Below are positions 1 to 7,895 of a stretch of DNA of 64,000 nucleotides, piece by piece. Within the stretch, counting starts at the first letter, position 1. Each line of letters opens with the position of its first letter. Made by a program: the position numbers and the translations under genes. The DNA is from Enorma phocaeensis. GTDB lineage: Bacteria; Actinomycetota; Coriobacteriia; Coriobacteriales; Coriobacteriaceae. The stretch is taken from assembly GCF_016901575.1 (NCBI RefSeq), contig NZ_JACJKQ010000003.1, positions 124,001-188,000 on the forward strand, written 5' to 3'. The notes beneath the pieces are model-generated. The model did no database searches and had not been told where the DNA came from. It saw nothing but the letters and a program-made list of their open reading frames with translations.

Positions 1-1007
1 ACCAGCTTGTTCAGGCGACCGACATCATTATTGAGGACGTCAAAAAGCTTGGCGAGATCTGCAAGCGCCGTGCCTTCGAGGAGCGCGATACGCTCTGTGC
101 CGGCCGTACCCACGGCATCCATGCCGAGCCTATGACCTTCGGCATGAAGTTCGGCAGCTGGGCATGGGAGCTCAAGCGCGATCTCGACCGCCTCGTCGAC
201 GCCCGCAAGAACGTCGCCTTCGGTGCCATCTCTGGTGCGGTGGGCACCTATTCGAGCATCGATCCCTTTGTCGAAGAGTATGTCTGCGAGCATCTGGGCC
301 TGGTGCACGACCCGCTGTCCACGCAGGTTATCAGCCGTGACCATCATGCATATCTCGCAGGCGTCCTTGCCACCACGGCCGCCACGTGCGAGCGCATCGC
401 GACCGAGGTCCGCAACCTTCAGAAGACCGATACCCTTGAGGCCGAGGAGCCGTTCAAGAAGGGTCAGAAGGGCAGCTCCGCGATGCCTCACAAGCGCAAC
501 CCCATTACCATGGAGAAGGTCTGCGGCCTCTCCCGCGTGGTGAAGGCCAATGCGCAGGTCGCTTTTGACAACGTGGCGCTGTGGCACGAGCGCGACATTT
601 CGCACAGCTCCGCCGAGCGCGTCGCCCAGGCGGACAGCTTCATCGCGCTTGACCACATGTTCCAGTGCCTGATTCGCGTCATCGATGGCCTCATCCTCTA
701 TCCGGAGCAGATGAAGGCAAACCTCAACAAGACGCGCGGGCTGATCTTCTCCTCCAAGGTGCTGCTCGCTCTCGTCGAGACGGGCATCACCCGTGAAGAG
801 GCCTACGCCATCGTGCAGGAAAACGCCATGGCCACCTGGCGCGAGGTTCAGCAGTGCCAGCCCGGCACCACCTTCCGCGAGAAGCTTGAGGCGGATCCCC
901 GCTGCACGGTTTCGCCTAAAGAACTCGACGAGATCTTCGATCCGTGGGATTTCTTGACGCGCATCGACCGCGTCTTTGACCGCCTCGAGGAGCTGAACTT
1001 CGACTAG
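1..1007 (+). CDS. purB: Adenylosuccinate lyase (5' end outside window)
   Basis: Catalyses two fumarate-releasing steps of purine synthesis (SAICAR to AICAR, adenylosuccinate to AMP) in the cytosol. The frame is open from base 3, so only the C-terminal ~335 residues are visible. An early segment reads CAGRTHGIHAEPMTFGMK, matching the active-site His region of the fumarase/aspartase superfamily. The superfamily signature loop SSAMPHKRNPI lies near 475-510. The remainder (helical bundle, then a C-terminal domain ending EELNFD) has the usual length and order. A strong hairpin about 180 bases downstream probably ends its transcript. purC lies 12 kb away, so the purine genes here are not one operon. 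Confidence 0.95.
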   Translation, partial: QLVQATDIIIEDVKKLGEICKRRAFEERDTLCAGRTHGIHAEPMTFGMKFGSWAWELKRDLDRLVDARKNVAFGAISGAVGTYSSIDPFVEEYVCEHLGLVHDPLSTQVISRDHHAYLAGVLATTAATCERIATEVRNLQKTDTLEAEEPFKKGQKGSSAMPHKRNPITMEKVCGLSRVVKANAQVAFDNVALWHERDISHSSAERVAQADSFIALDHMFQCLIRVIDGLILYPEQMKANLNKTRGLIFSSKVLLALVETGITREEAYAIVQENAMATWREVQQCQPGTTFREKLEADPRCTVSPKELDEIFDPWDFLTRIDRVFDRLEELNFD

Positions 1008-1186
1008 TTCCGACTGAGCGATAGGGGGCGGTGGGGGTTTATTCCACACGCACGTGGAGCCGCGCGTGGGAGATGAGGTGGGCAGCTGCGCACCGTCATT
1101 AAGCTGGCTTCGAGTGTGGACGAGGAACGTTGCAGCTTCCAGCCGCTCCCATCCAACGGTCGATAGAAAACCGCCGCAAACCGAAC

Positions 1187-1232
1187 GCGGTCCCCAGCAT
1201 GTAAGCGCTGGGGACCGCTAATTCTTTCTTAT
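1187..1232 (+). terminator. Rho-independent terminator after purB
   Basis: A perfect 12-bp stem (GCGGTCCCCAGC at 1187-1198, GCTGGGGACCGC at 1207-1218) with an 8-base loop is followed by the T-rich run TAATTCTTTCTT. The position and orientation fit termination of purB. Confidence 0.8.
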
Positions 1233-1260
1233 GAGGAGGAGTTGCGCCTGTTGCGGCAGC

Positions 1261-1351
1261 CTTTCTGGGCGCCGGGTGACGACTCGTCCCGTGCTCAGAC
1301 AGCGCCTTGCGAACTGCGCGCGGGACGAATCCTCGCCCGGCGCCCAGAAAG
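1261..1351. repeat. Long imperfect hairpin, 16-bp perfect outer arms
   Basis: CTTTCTGGGCGCCGGG at 1261-1276 is repeated in perfect inversion at 1336-1351. Pairing continues inwards with 12 of the next 15 positions complementary (1277-1291 against 1321-1335), leaving a loop of about 29 bases. There is no T-tract on either side, so it is not a plain intrinsic terminator. It lies between the purB terminator and the 3' end of the minus-strand NifU-like gene. The remainder of 1008-1367 shows no convincing gene. Confidence 0.75.
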
Positions 1352-1367
1352 CCCTCAACGGCCCTGT

Positions 1368-1961
1368 CTACTCAATCTCGCCGGCTTCGCGAAGCTCCTG
1401 GTCCACGCGCTCGTCGCGCAGCGAGCAGTTCTCGGTGAGCAGGCAGTTCATGCACATCTTGTCGCAGGGGAGTGCCTCGTCAAGCTGGGCGAGAGAGTAG
1501 CCTTTTACACGCAGGTAGTAGTCGCCCACAAGCGCCTTGATGGCCTCCTCGGCAAAATACAGCGTGTAGAGGCGTCCCTTTGGAAGGCCTCCCGTTGCCT
1601 CCAGAACGTCGTCTTGCGTGATAGCGAGCGCCTCGTCGACCGTTTTGCCTGTGAGCATGTCGGCCACGACGGTGGCACAGGCAATGGCGGCGAGGCAGCC
1701 GTGGCTCCTGAAGCCCACCTCGACGAAGCGGTCGGTTTCGGGGTCCATGACGGCGAACAGCTGCATCTGCACGGTGCCGCGCTTCTCTTTGCCAACGCTG
1801 CAGAAGGCATTGGCGCCGTCGGGTACGCCTCCGTTGCGGGCGTCCGCGATCAGGTCGAGGGAACGCTCGGAATACTCGGTGATGGGTGCGTCGTTTTCAA
1901 TCTGATACATGTCGGGGGTGCGAAGAAAGGGCGTGTCTTCGGTAATGTGCTGCTTGGGCAT
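1368..1961 (-). CDS. NifU/SufU-like iron-sulfur scaffold protein, atypical
   Basis: 197 residues, with an AGGAG ribosome site before the ATG. The N-terminal ~150 residues follow the NifU N-domain plan: YSERSLDLIADARNGG, the first Cys at 54 in GANAFCSVG, and the second at 89 in SHGCLAAIACATVVAD. The third canonical Cys (usually xHCSxLAxxAI) is absent: the equivalent stretch reads RLYTLYFAEEAI. A C-terminal extension carries four cysteines (166, 170, 173, 179; CX3CX2CX5C) that could bind a metal or cluster. Known NifU-type proteins assemble Fe-S clusters on three cysteines, so this may be a redeployed member. An unknown gene precedes it on the same strand with an 88-base gap, possibly as one transcript. 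Confidence 0.7.
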   Translation of the reverse strand: MPKQHITEDTPFLRTPDMYQIENDAPITEYSERSLDLIADARNGGVPDGANAFCSVGKEKRGTVQMQLFAVMDPETDRFVEVGFRSHGCLAAIACATVVADMLTGKTVDEALAITQDDVLEATGGLPKGRLYTLYFAEEAIKALVGDYYLRVKGYSLAQLDEALPCDKMCMNCLLTENCSLRDERVDQELREAGEIE

Positions 1962-2049
1962 AGCTTCTCCTAACGGGGCGATGAATTTCGGGCGAAGGCT
2001 CCGCGAGGCCGCCTGTGCAGGCGTTCCTCATAGCGGCATTGATATCTCT

Positions 2050-2832
2050 TTAGGGGTTGAGGCCCTTTTCGACGCCATACCACTGGGCGAGCGCCTTGCC
2101 CTGTGCCTCGCTGAGATACCAGTCGGAATAGTAGTAGGCCTCTCCGGCGCTCGTATGCGTGACGTGGATGTCCTTGAAGGCGTCGTCTGCCACCACCTTT
2201 TCAAAGACCTTCTTGGTGCGGGCACGCGACCACAGGTACGGCGGGTTCATGAAGCTGTCTTGAGCGACGGGGCGAGGGTACAGGCGTGACTCGGTTCGAA
2301 CGACGTCGACAAAGGTTGCCACCTCGTCATCCTCAGCCGCGAGGAAGAGCGCGTGGGCGAAGCTGTGCGACATGAGCGCGGCAGAATAGAGATAGATTGC
2401 CTTCTTGCCCATGATGAGTGCGATATCGCACACCTCGGGCTCGGGCAGGGGCTCGTCGGGGTCGACCTCTTGGCCCTCGAGCTGCACGTCGAGCGGCTTG
2501 GGAGCGACGAGTTTGCCGCGCACCTCGGTGGGCTCGGCGTGGTCGCGCTGCTGTATATAGAGAAGGACCTGCTCTTCAAACGCCTTGGCGTCCGTGCCCT
2601 CAGGGGCAAACGAGCGCTTTTTCCACCGCGAAGACGTGGTGATCTTGCCTTCGTATGAGCGCTGGCGAATATCGGTCAGCACGGCATCGACCGCGCGAAG
2701 GAAGGCATTGCGCTCGTGCGTCGCCTCAACTTCTTCCGGCGACTGCTCGGTGTGCGCCGTCCGGATGCCCTCGGCAGCCCTATCGCTTTGTGCCGCGCCG
2801 CCCACAAGCGTCTCCTGCGTGGTGGTTTCCAT
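2050..2832 (-). CDS. Conserved-looking protein of unknown function
   Basis: 260 residues from the ATG at 2832, chosen because GAGGGAGGG lies just upstream; an in-frame ATG at 2883 lacks a site. I do not recognise the family. The first ~50 residues are polar and Thr/Glu-rich (METTTQETLVGG), then comes a basic patch (SSRWKKRSFAPEG) and a mixed alpha/beta region with a moderately hydrophobic stretch (DIALIMGKKAIYLYSAALMSHSFAHALF). No signal peptide or clear membrane helix is visible. It probably precedes the NifU-like gene on one transcript. Codon use looks native. Confidence 0.65.
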   Translation of the reverse strand: METTTQETLVGGAAQSDRAAEGIRTAHTEQSPEEVEATHERNAFLRAVDAVLTDIRQRSYEGKITTSSRWKKRSFAPEGTDAKAFEEQVLLYIQQRDHAEPTEVRGKLVAPKPLDVQLEGQEVDPDEPLPEPEVCDIALIMGKKAIYLYSAALMSHSFAHALFLAAEDDEVATFVDVVRTESRLYPRPVAQDSFMNPPYLWSRARTKKVFEKVVADDAFKDIHVTHTSAGEAYYYSDWYLSEAQGKALAQWYGVEKGLNP

Positions 2833-2862
2833 GGCCCTCCCTCGGTGCTCATAACCCTCAAT

Positions 2863-2891
2863 GTGAAAACAAGTGTAGTACAAGGTATACT
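2863..2891 (+). promoter_or_regulatory. Predicted promoter for the LuxR-type gene
   Basis: -35 GTGAAA at 2863-2868, 17-base spacer, -10 TATACT at 2886-2891. It sits about 95 bases before the chosen start. Confidence 0.4.
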
Positions 2892-2900
2892 GCTATTCAC
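2872..2900 (-). promoter_or_regulatory. Predicted promoter for the 2832 gene
   Basis: Reading the minus strand: -35 GTGAAT (2900-2895), 17-base spacer, -10 TACACT (2877-2872). It overlaps the plus-strand promoter at 2863-2891, so the two divergent transcripts would compete or share control. Confidence 0.35.
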
Positions 2901-2985
2901 CTGAAAGAGGTGACCCTCCTGGCTAGCTTGGCGTATGCCGAGGACCGACGAGGGGTTGAGTGGGCACGAGACGAGGAGTATGAAG

Positions 2986-4629
2986 ATGGCACGAGCGCGT
3001 CGAGCTGCGGCGGAGAAGCAAGCCGCCGCCCCCGATATCGCTGCTCCCTCCTCAGCCGGCAAGTCGGACGTCTCCACGACCGCCATGCCCCCCTTTAGCT
3101 TTGAGACCTATAAAGTACTGTTTCCGCCCATCGCGGGCATCGCGGCGGCGACGGCATCCATAAACGTCGTGGCCCAGGAGGCCCACCGAACGACGGGCGT
3201 ATCGGGCGCTGGGGGCCTGACCATGGTCGCCGCCTGCGCTCTGGTCGCGGTGCTGTTTGCCTCAACGCTTGCAGTGAAGCGCTACAACAAGCGGGCGATT
3301 TCGCTCATGACGTTTCTGGCCGTTCACGTATCGGGCATCTCGGCGCTCGTGCTTGCGTTTTTGGACGTGGCGGCGCCGGACTCCATCGCTGAGGTGCCCC
3401 TCGAGTGCCTCTTGACAGCGGCGAGTGCCCTGTTGAGCTTCTACTGGATGCGCAAGCTCCGCGGCACCTCGGCGCAAGCCGTCGTGGTGGTTGCCTTTAG
3501 CGCGCTCGCGGTCTCGGAGCTCATGACCTTCGTTGCAAGTTTCTGGGGACCTGTCCCGGCGCATGGGGCGGCGTTTGTTCTTGCGTTCGCCCAGTTTTTC
3601 TTCGTGAGGGTTTCACGAGCCCTGGATGTTCCGAGCGACCAGTTTCCTGCTGTCTCTGAATCCTATTTTGGTACCGATCGCGACCGATTCTCGAACAGGG
3701 GCTTTCTTGCCGTCGCGGCCCTCGGCATCTGGTTCATCTCGATCCCCATGGGAATGGGGAGGGGGTTTCCTGCTGGAGACGCCATATATATGAGCCCCGT
3801 TCCACGATTCCTCGCCCTGATCTTCGTGTGCGGGGTGAGCGCGGTGTGGGTGCGTCACGGCATGGCGTCGCGCATGCGTGCCATCACCACCAGCATCTGG
3901 GTGGTGATGGAGATCCTGCTGGCGTTGGGCGCCATCTTTTTTGCCATCTGGCCGCGGTCGATCGGCGTGGGCGCATCGTTTGTCATGGCGTCCGCGCTCG
4001 TGCTCCAGGCCTGCATCTGGTATCTCACCATCGCGTTCATCAGCTTTGGCTGGCGCGACGCCTACTACTACGCCTCAGCCGCCTGGGTCAGCATGAATCT
4101 GCTCACCGCTGCCGGCATAGAAATCGACCGCATGCTGTCTCGGGTGTTCTTTGACAACACCCCCGTCATCATCTCGATCATGAGCCTGTTCGTTCTCGTG
4201 AGCGCCCAGGTCGTATTCACCAAGCTCCTTTCGGCGCCCCTGCAGCAAAACGAGGAAGGCTCAGACGCGGCCCGCCCCGAAGCCGCCGAGCGCGGTCCCA
4301 TCACCCGCGACGATGTCCGACGCATCCCGCTCATGGGGGTCATGGCGTTGCGTCCCCAGGCCGAGCTTCCCCTGCCGAGCGTCACCCCTGACGCCCGCAT
4401 CGCGACGGCTGTGCTCGAGTTGGGACAGCGCTTCGGCCTTACCGGTCGAGAGGTCGAAGTGCTCACCCTATACGCCTTGGGCCACACCCAGGCCCGCGTG
4501 AGTGAGGAGCTCCAGCTGTCGCAGAATACGGTCCACACTCATATCAAGCGCATCTACGAGAAGACGGACCTCCATTCGCGCCAGGAGATTCTGGACTATA
4601 TCAATGAGTATGGTCGCGCCTCGCGTTAG
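2986..4629 (+). CDS. Membrane-bound LuxR-family transcriptional regulator
   Basis: About 547 residues. GAGGAG at 2973-2978 favours the ATG at 2986; in-frame starts at 2935 and 2980 have poorer spacing. A charged N-terminus is followed by about ten to twelve hydrophobic segments (first near residue 45, last near 425), then a cytoplasmic linker and a C-terminal LuxR/GerE helix-turn-helix (LTGREVEVLTLYALGHTQ to the end). Coriobacteriia have many such regulators, each typically next to the redox or transport operon it is thought to control. Here the next operon is the Tat ferredoxin/AOR/cytochrome set, same strand, 254 bases on, so it is the likely target. The ligand is unknown. Confidence 0.85.
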   Translation: MARARRAAAEKQAAAPDIAAPSSAGKSDVSTTAMPPFSFETYKVLFPPIAGIAAATASINVVAQEAHRTTGVSGAGGLTMVAACALVAVLFASTLAVKRYNKRAISLMTFLAVHVSGISALVLAFLDVAAPDSIAEVPLECLLTAASALLSFYWMRKLRGTSAQAVVVVAFSALAVSELMTFVASFWGPVPAHGAAFVLAFAQFFFVRVSRALDVPSDQFPAVSESYFGTDRDRFSNRGFLAVAALGIWFISIPMGMGRGFPAGDAIYMSPVPRFLALIFVCGVSAVWVRHGMASRMRAITTSIWVVMEILLALGAIFFAIWPRSIGVGASFVMASALVLQACIWYLTIAFISFGWRDAYYYASAAWVSMNLLTAAGIEIDRMLSRVFFDNTPVIISIMSLFVLVSAQVVFTKLLSAPLQQNEEGSDAARPEAAERGPITRDDVRRIPLMGVMALRPQAELPLPSVTPDARIATAVLELGQRFGLTGREVEVLTLYALGHTQARVSEELQLSQNTVHTHIKRIYEKTDLHSRQEILDYINEYGRASR

Positions 4630-4672
4630 GGGCTGGGCTCTCAGGTCTCATACCCTGCCATCTGCGGCGTTC

Positions 4673-4716
4673 ACCTGCCGTCCCCGTATGTACCCTTAAA
4701 GAGGGGACACGCAGGT
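4673..4716 (+). terminator. Hairpin after LuxR gene
   Basis: ACCTGCCGTCCCC (4673-4685) pairs with GGGGACACGCAGGT (4703-4716), giving two 6-bp helices separated by a small bulge, with a 17-base loop. It may end the LuxR transcript or serve as an operator for the redox operon. In the rest of the gap (4717-4883) I see only a -10-like GATAAT at 4785-4790 without a good -35. Confidence 0.4.
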
Positions 4717-4883
4717 AAACCCTCTTATCCCTCAGATTAATAAAATTACCCGGAAGCGGGGGAACGAATTGAGGAGAGGTCGTGGATAATCTACGCTGAC
4801 AAGTTGGGCGTGCTCGCCACACGCCCGGTCGTCTCTGTAATGCGGGCCAATCGCGCCCGCGAAGGAACAAAGGGGAGGGAACT

Positions 4884-5609
4884 ATGAACGAGAACACCGC
4901 TTTGGAGCAGGTTGGCTCCGGCGCGGACCGCCTCGATACCTTCTTCACCCGTAGGGGGTTCGTGAAGGTTTCTGGCGCGTTCGTGGCAAGCATGGTGGCG
5001 CTCGGCCTGCTGCCCGATGAGGCCGCCGCGGTCCCTACGAGCTCTGAGGGCAAGGTGGACTACTACGCCGCGCCGTCTCACGTGCTCAAGATCAACCGCG
5101 CCCGCTGCACCGGATGCCAGCGCTGCGAGATGAGCTGCACGCTCACCAACGACGGCGTGTCGCAGCCCGCTGCTGCCCGCATCCACGTGCATGACGGGTA
5201 CCAATACGGCAAGGAGCTGGGCTCGGGCGACGGCATCTTCTACTCCATGGAGTGGAACATCCGCCAGTGCCACATGTGCAAGGCAGCTATGTGCCAGACC
5301 GCCTGCCCGCACGGCGCCATCCTGACCGATGACAAGGGCGTTCGCTATGTGGACCAGGAGAAGTGCGTCGGCTGCGGCTCCTGCGTGGCTGCATGCCCCT
5401 ACCACATGCCTGTGGTGAACACCGTCACCGGCAAGTCTTCGAAGTGCATCGCTTGCGGCCGCTGCGCCGAGCAGTGCCCCAACGGAGCGCTCGAGCTCAT
5501 CGAGTGGGAGAACGTCAACCATTCGTCCGGTCCCACCAAGCAGGAGAACCCGCTGCCGCTCGTGAGCGAGCAGCAGGACTTCATCGCTGGCGGCAAGATC
5601 GCTGAGTAA
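4884..5609 (+). CDS. Tat-signal 4Fe-4S ferredoxin-like electron-transfer subunit
   Basis: 241 residues; GGGGAGGGAACT precedes the ATG. Residues 22-28 read TRRGFVK, a twin-arginine motif, followed by a hydrophobic stretch (GAFVASMVALGLL) and an Ala-rich cleavage region, so export by Tat is predicted. Four cysteine sets follow the 4-cluster DmsB/HybA/YdhY plan: 75/78/81/85, 129/132/137/141, 161/164/167/171 and 188/191/194/198. It probably wires the AOR-family enzyme encoded 15 bases downstream to the cytochrome. The E. coli ydh cluster also pairs an AOR-like protein (YdhV) with a ferredoxin-like protein (YdhY). Confidence 0.88.
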   Translation: MNENTALEQVGSGADRLDTFFTRRGFVKVSGAFVASMVALGLLPDEAAAVPTSSEGKVDYYAAPSHVLKINRARCTGCQRCEMSCTLTNDGVSQPAAARIHVHDGYQYGKELGSGDGIFYSMEWNIRQCHMCKAAMCQTACPHGAILTDDKGVRYVDQEKCVGCGSCVAACPYHMPVVNTVTGKSSKCIACGRCAEQCPNGALELIEWENVNHSSGPTKQENPLPLVSEQQDFIAGGKIAE

Positions 5610-5624
5610 GTAAGGAGATACGCA

Positions 5625-7874
5625 ATGGCTGATACTGCCACTTTCGGTTCTTACGGTTGGGCGGGCCAGATCGCTCGCGTCAACCTGACGGACGGAACCA
5701 TCTCCGTCGAGTCAGACGAGGCGATGCAGGACGATTACATCGGCGGCATGGGCTTCGCGAACAAGATCATGTATGACGAGGTGGCCCCCGGCACCGCGTG
5801 GGACGCCCCCGAGAACAAGGCCGTCCTCGCCGTCGGTCCCCTCACCGGCTCGGGCGTACCCCTGGGCGGCCGCTCCACGTGGGCGACGCTTTCCACCTTC
5901 ACCACGGACTACCAGGTCGTCGACTGCCACTGCGGCGGCCAGCTCGGCGCCATGCTCAAGTACTCCGGCCATGACGGCCTGATCATCGAGGGCGCCTCGG
6001 ACAAGCCCGTCTACATCCTCATCGACGACGACAAGATCTCGATCGAGGACGCCTCCTCCGTGTGGGGCAAGGGCACCCGTGAGACCAACGAGGCCCTGTG
6101 CAAGAAGCACGGCCTCGACGCCTGCGTCGCCGCCATCGGCCCTGCCGGCGAGAACCTGCTGCCCTACGCCTGCGTGATCAACTCGCGCAGCCACTCCGCC
6201 GGCGCCGGCCTGGGTGCCGTGCTCGGCTCGAAGAAGTGCAAGGCCGTCGTCGTCCGCGGCACCAAGGCCGTGAACGTCGCCGACCCGCAGATGGTCTCCG
6301 CCCTCTCCGACTACATGATCGCCCAGGTCCTGGGCTCCAACAACAACCACGTCGTTCCGTCCACCCAGCAGTCCTGGGCTGAGTACTACGACAAGGGTTC
6401 TCGTTGGACCGCCAAGAAGGGTCTGTACTGGGCGGCTGCCGAGGGCGGCGCCATCGAGACCGGCGAGCCCAAGCCCTTCGAGCCCAACACCATGGGCTAT
6501 CGCTGCATGAAGTCCACCAAGGACCTTGGTCCCGAGGCCGAGAAGTACACCGTCAAGATGGCCGGCTGCCACGGCTGCCCGGTGCGCTGCTATGCCCAGG
6601 TGAAGCACCCCACCGTGCTCGAGAAGACCGGCTACCAGTCCATGGGCAACACCTGCGTGCCGAACTTCCCGTTCTCGAGCTACATGCAGTCCATCATGAA
6701 GGTGCCCGGCACCACCACCGAGGAGGGCACCCTCACCGAGCAGTCCGTCGTCTACAACCTGCTCATCCAGGCAACCGTCGACGACCTCGGCCTGTGGTGC
6801 AACTACGCACAGCTCTACCGCGACCTTGCCCACACCTACGTCGAGGGCATCCTCGAGCGCGAGTGCCCCAACTACGCCGACTACGATTTCGACGCGATCA
6901 TGAACGGCGACGGCACCCCCTTCATCAAGATTCTCTCGGACATCGCGGCCAACGACACCGAGAACAAGCCCATCGCGTGGCTGGGCCATGGCCCCATGGT
7001 CTGGTGCGAGAAGTGGGACGACATGAAGTGGTTCGACACCACCGCTTCGTGCCTCATCAACTATCGCGGCTGGCCCGTGCACCACGCCATCGAGTGCTTC
7101 GGCCAGGTCGGCGGCGTGTACAACATGATGTTCAACCGCGACGACATGATTCACTCCGCCGTCAACTTCCAGGGCTGCGGCCTGCCCATCGACCTCAAGA
7201 AGGAGATGGCTGCCGAGATGTGGGGCGGCGAGGACGCGATCGACCCCGACAAGAACTACACGCCCATGAACGAGCACAAGGCGGAGTTCTGCTGGTGGAG
7301 CATCGTGACGGACGTCCTGCATGACTGCCTCACGGTGTGCAACTGGGTGTGGCCGATGGCCATGGCGCCCGCCAAGGAGCGCAGCTACCGCGGCGACCTG
7401 GACCTCGAGGCCCAGTTCTACACCGCCGTCACCGGCAAGGAGGTCACCATCGACGACCTCTACAAGGCTGCCGAGCGCGTCATGACGCTCCAGCGTGCCA
7501 ACACCGTCCGCGGCATGACCGACGCCGAGGGCAACATGGGCTGCAACGACTTCCGCAACGTCCACGACGTCATCACCGAGTGGCCCTTCACCAAGGACCC
7601 GGACATCGAGCCCTTCACCGCCGGCACCGACAAGATGGAGAAGGACGACTTCCAGACGGCGCTCACCATGGTGTACAAGCGCTTCGGCTGGGACGAGGAG
7701 CTGGGCTGCCCCACCAAGCAGTGCCTCGAGGACCTCGGCCTCGACGACGTTGCCTCCGACCTGGAGGAGCTTGGCCTGCTGCCCGACGGCGGCACGTCCT
7801 ATGACGAGCGTACCCGCAAGTACGACGGCATTCTGTCCCAGTACTGCGGCGACAACCCGGCGCTCAGCGCCTAA
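5625..7874 (+). CDS. Aldehyde ferredoxin oxidoreductase family protein (W/Mo bis-pterin, Fe-S)
   Basis: 749 residues, somewhat longer than classical AOR (~600). It starts with the family's typical beginning (YGWAGQIARVNLTDG) and keeps the first-domain GGRSTWATLSTF/GGQLGAMLK region that surrounds the pterin. The Fe-S ligands appear as C315-x2-C318-x3-C322 (AGCHGCPVRC) plus a distal Cys near 568-572 in DVLHDCLTVCNW. Family members oxidise aldehydes or reduce acids or other substrates with a tungsten or molybdenum bis-pterin; the substrate here is unknown. It has no signal of its own. If it functions outside, it would have to be carried by the Tat signal of its ferredoxin partner. The 15-base gap to that gene and the 21-base gap to the cytochrome gene indicate one operon. 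Confidence 0.9.
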   Translation: MADTATFGSYGWAGQIARVNLTDGTISVESDEAMQDDYIGGMGFANKIMYDEVAPGTAWDAPENKAVLAVGPLTGSGVPLGGRSTWATLSTFTTDYQVVDCHCGGQLGAMLKYSGHDGLIIEGASDKPVYILIDDDKISIEDASSVWGKGTRETNEALCKKHGLDACVAAIGPAGENLLPYACVINSRSHSAGAGLGAVLGSKKCKAVVVRGTKAVNVADPQMVSALSDYMIAQVLGSNNNHVVPSTQQSWAEYYDKGSRWTAKKGLYWAAAEGGAIETGEPKPFEPNTMGYRCMKSTKDLGPEAEKYTVKMAGCHGCPVRCYAQVKHPTVLEKTGYQSMGNTCVPNFPFSSYMQSIMKVPGTTTEEGTLTEQSVVYNLLIQATVDDLGLWCNYAQLYRDLAHTYVEGILERECPNYADYDFDAIMNGDGTPFIKILSDIAANDTENKPIAWLGHGPMVWCEKWDDMKWFDTTASCLINYRGWPVHHAIECFGQVGGVYNMMFNRDDMIHSAVNFQGCGLPIDLKKEMAAEMWGGEDAIDPDKNYTPMNEHKAEFCWWSIVTDVLHDCLTVCNWVWPMAMAPAKERSYRGDLDLEAQFYTAVTGKEVTIDDLYKAAERVMTLQRANTVRGMTDAEGNMGCNDFRNVHDVITEWPFTKDPDIEPFTAGTDKMEKDDFQTALTMVYKRFGWDEELGCPTKQCLEDLGLDDVASDLEELGLLPDGGTSYDERTRKYDGILSQYCGDNPALSA

Positions 7875-7895
7875 AGCGCCTCGAGAGGAGAGAAC

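Noticed and set aside
1261-1351. Interpretation of the long hairpin as the NifU-like gene's intrinsic terminator
   Set aside because: Neither strand has a T-run after the stem, so it is listed as a repeat or structure instead.
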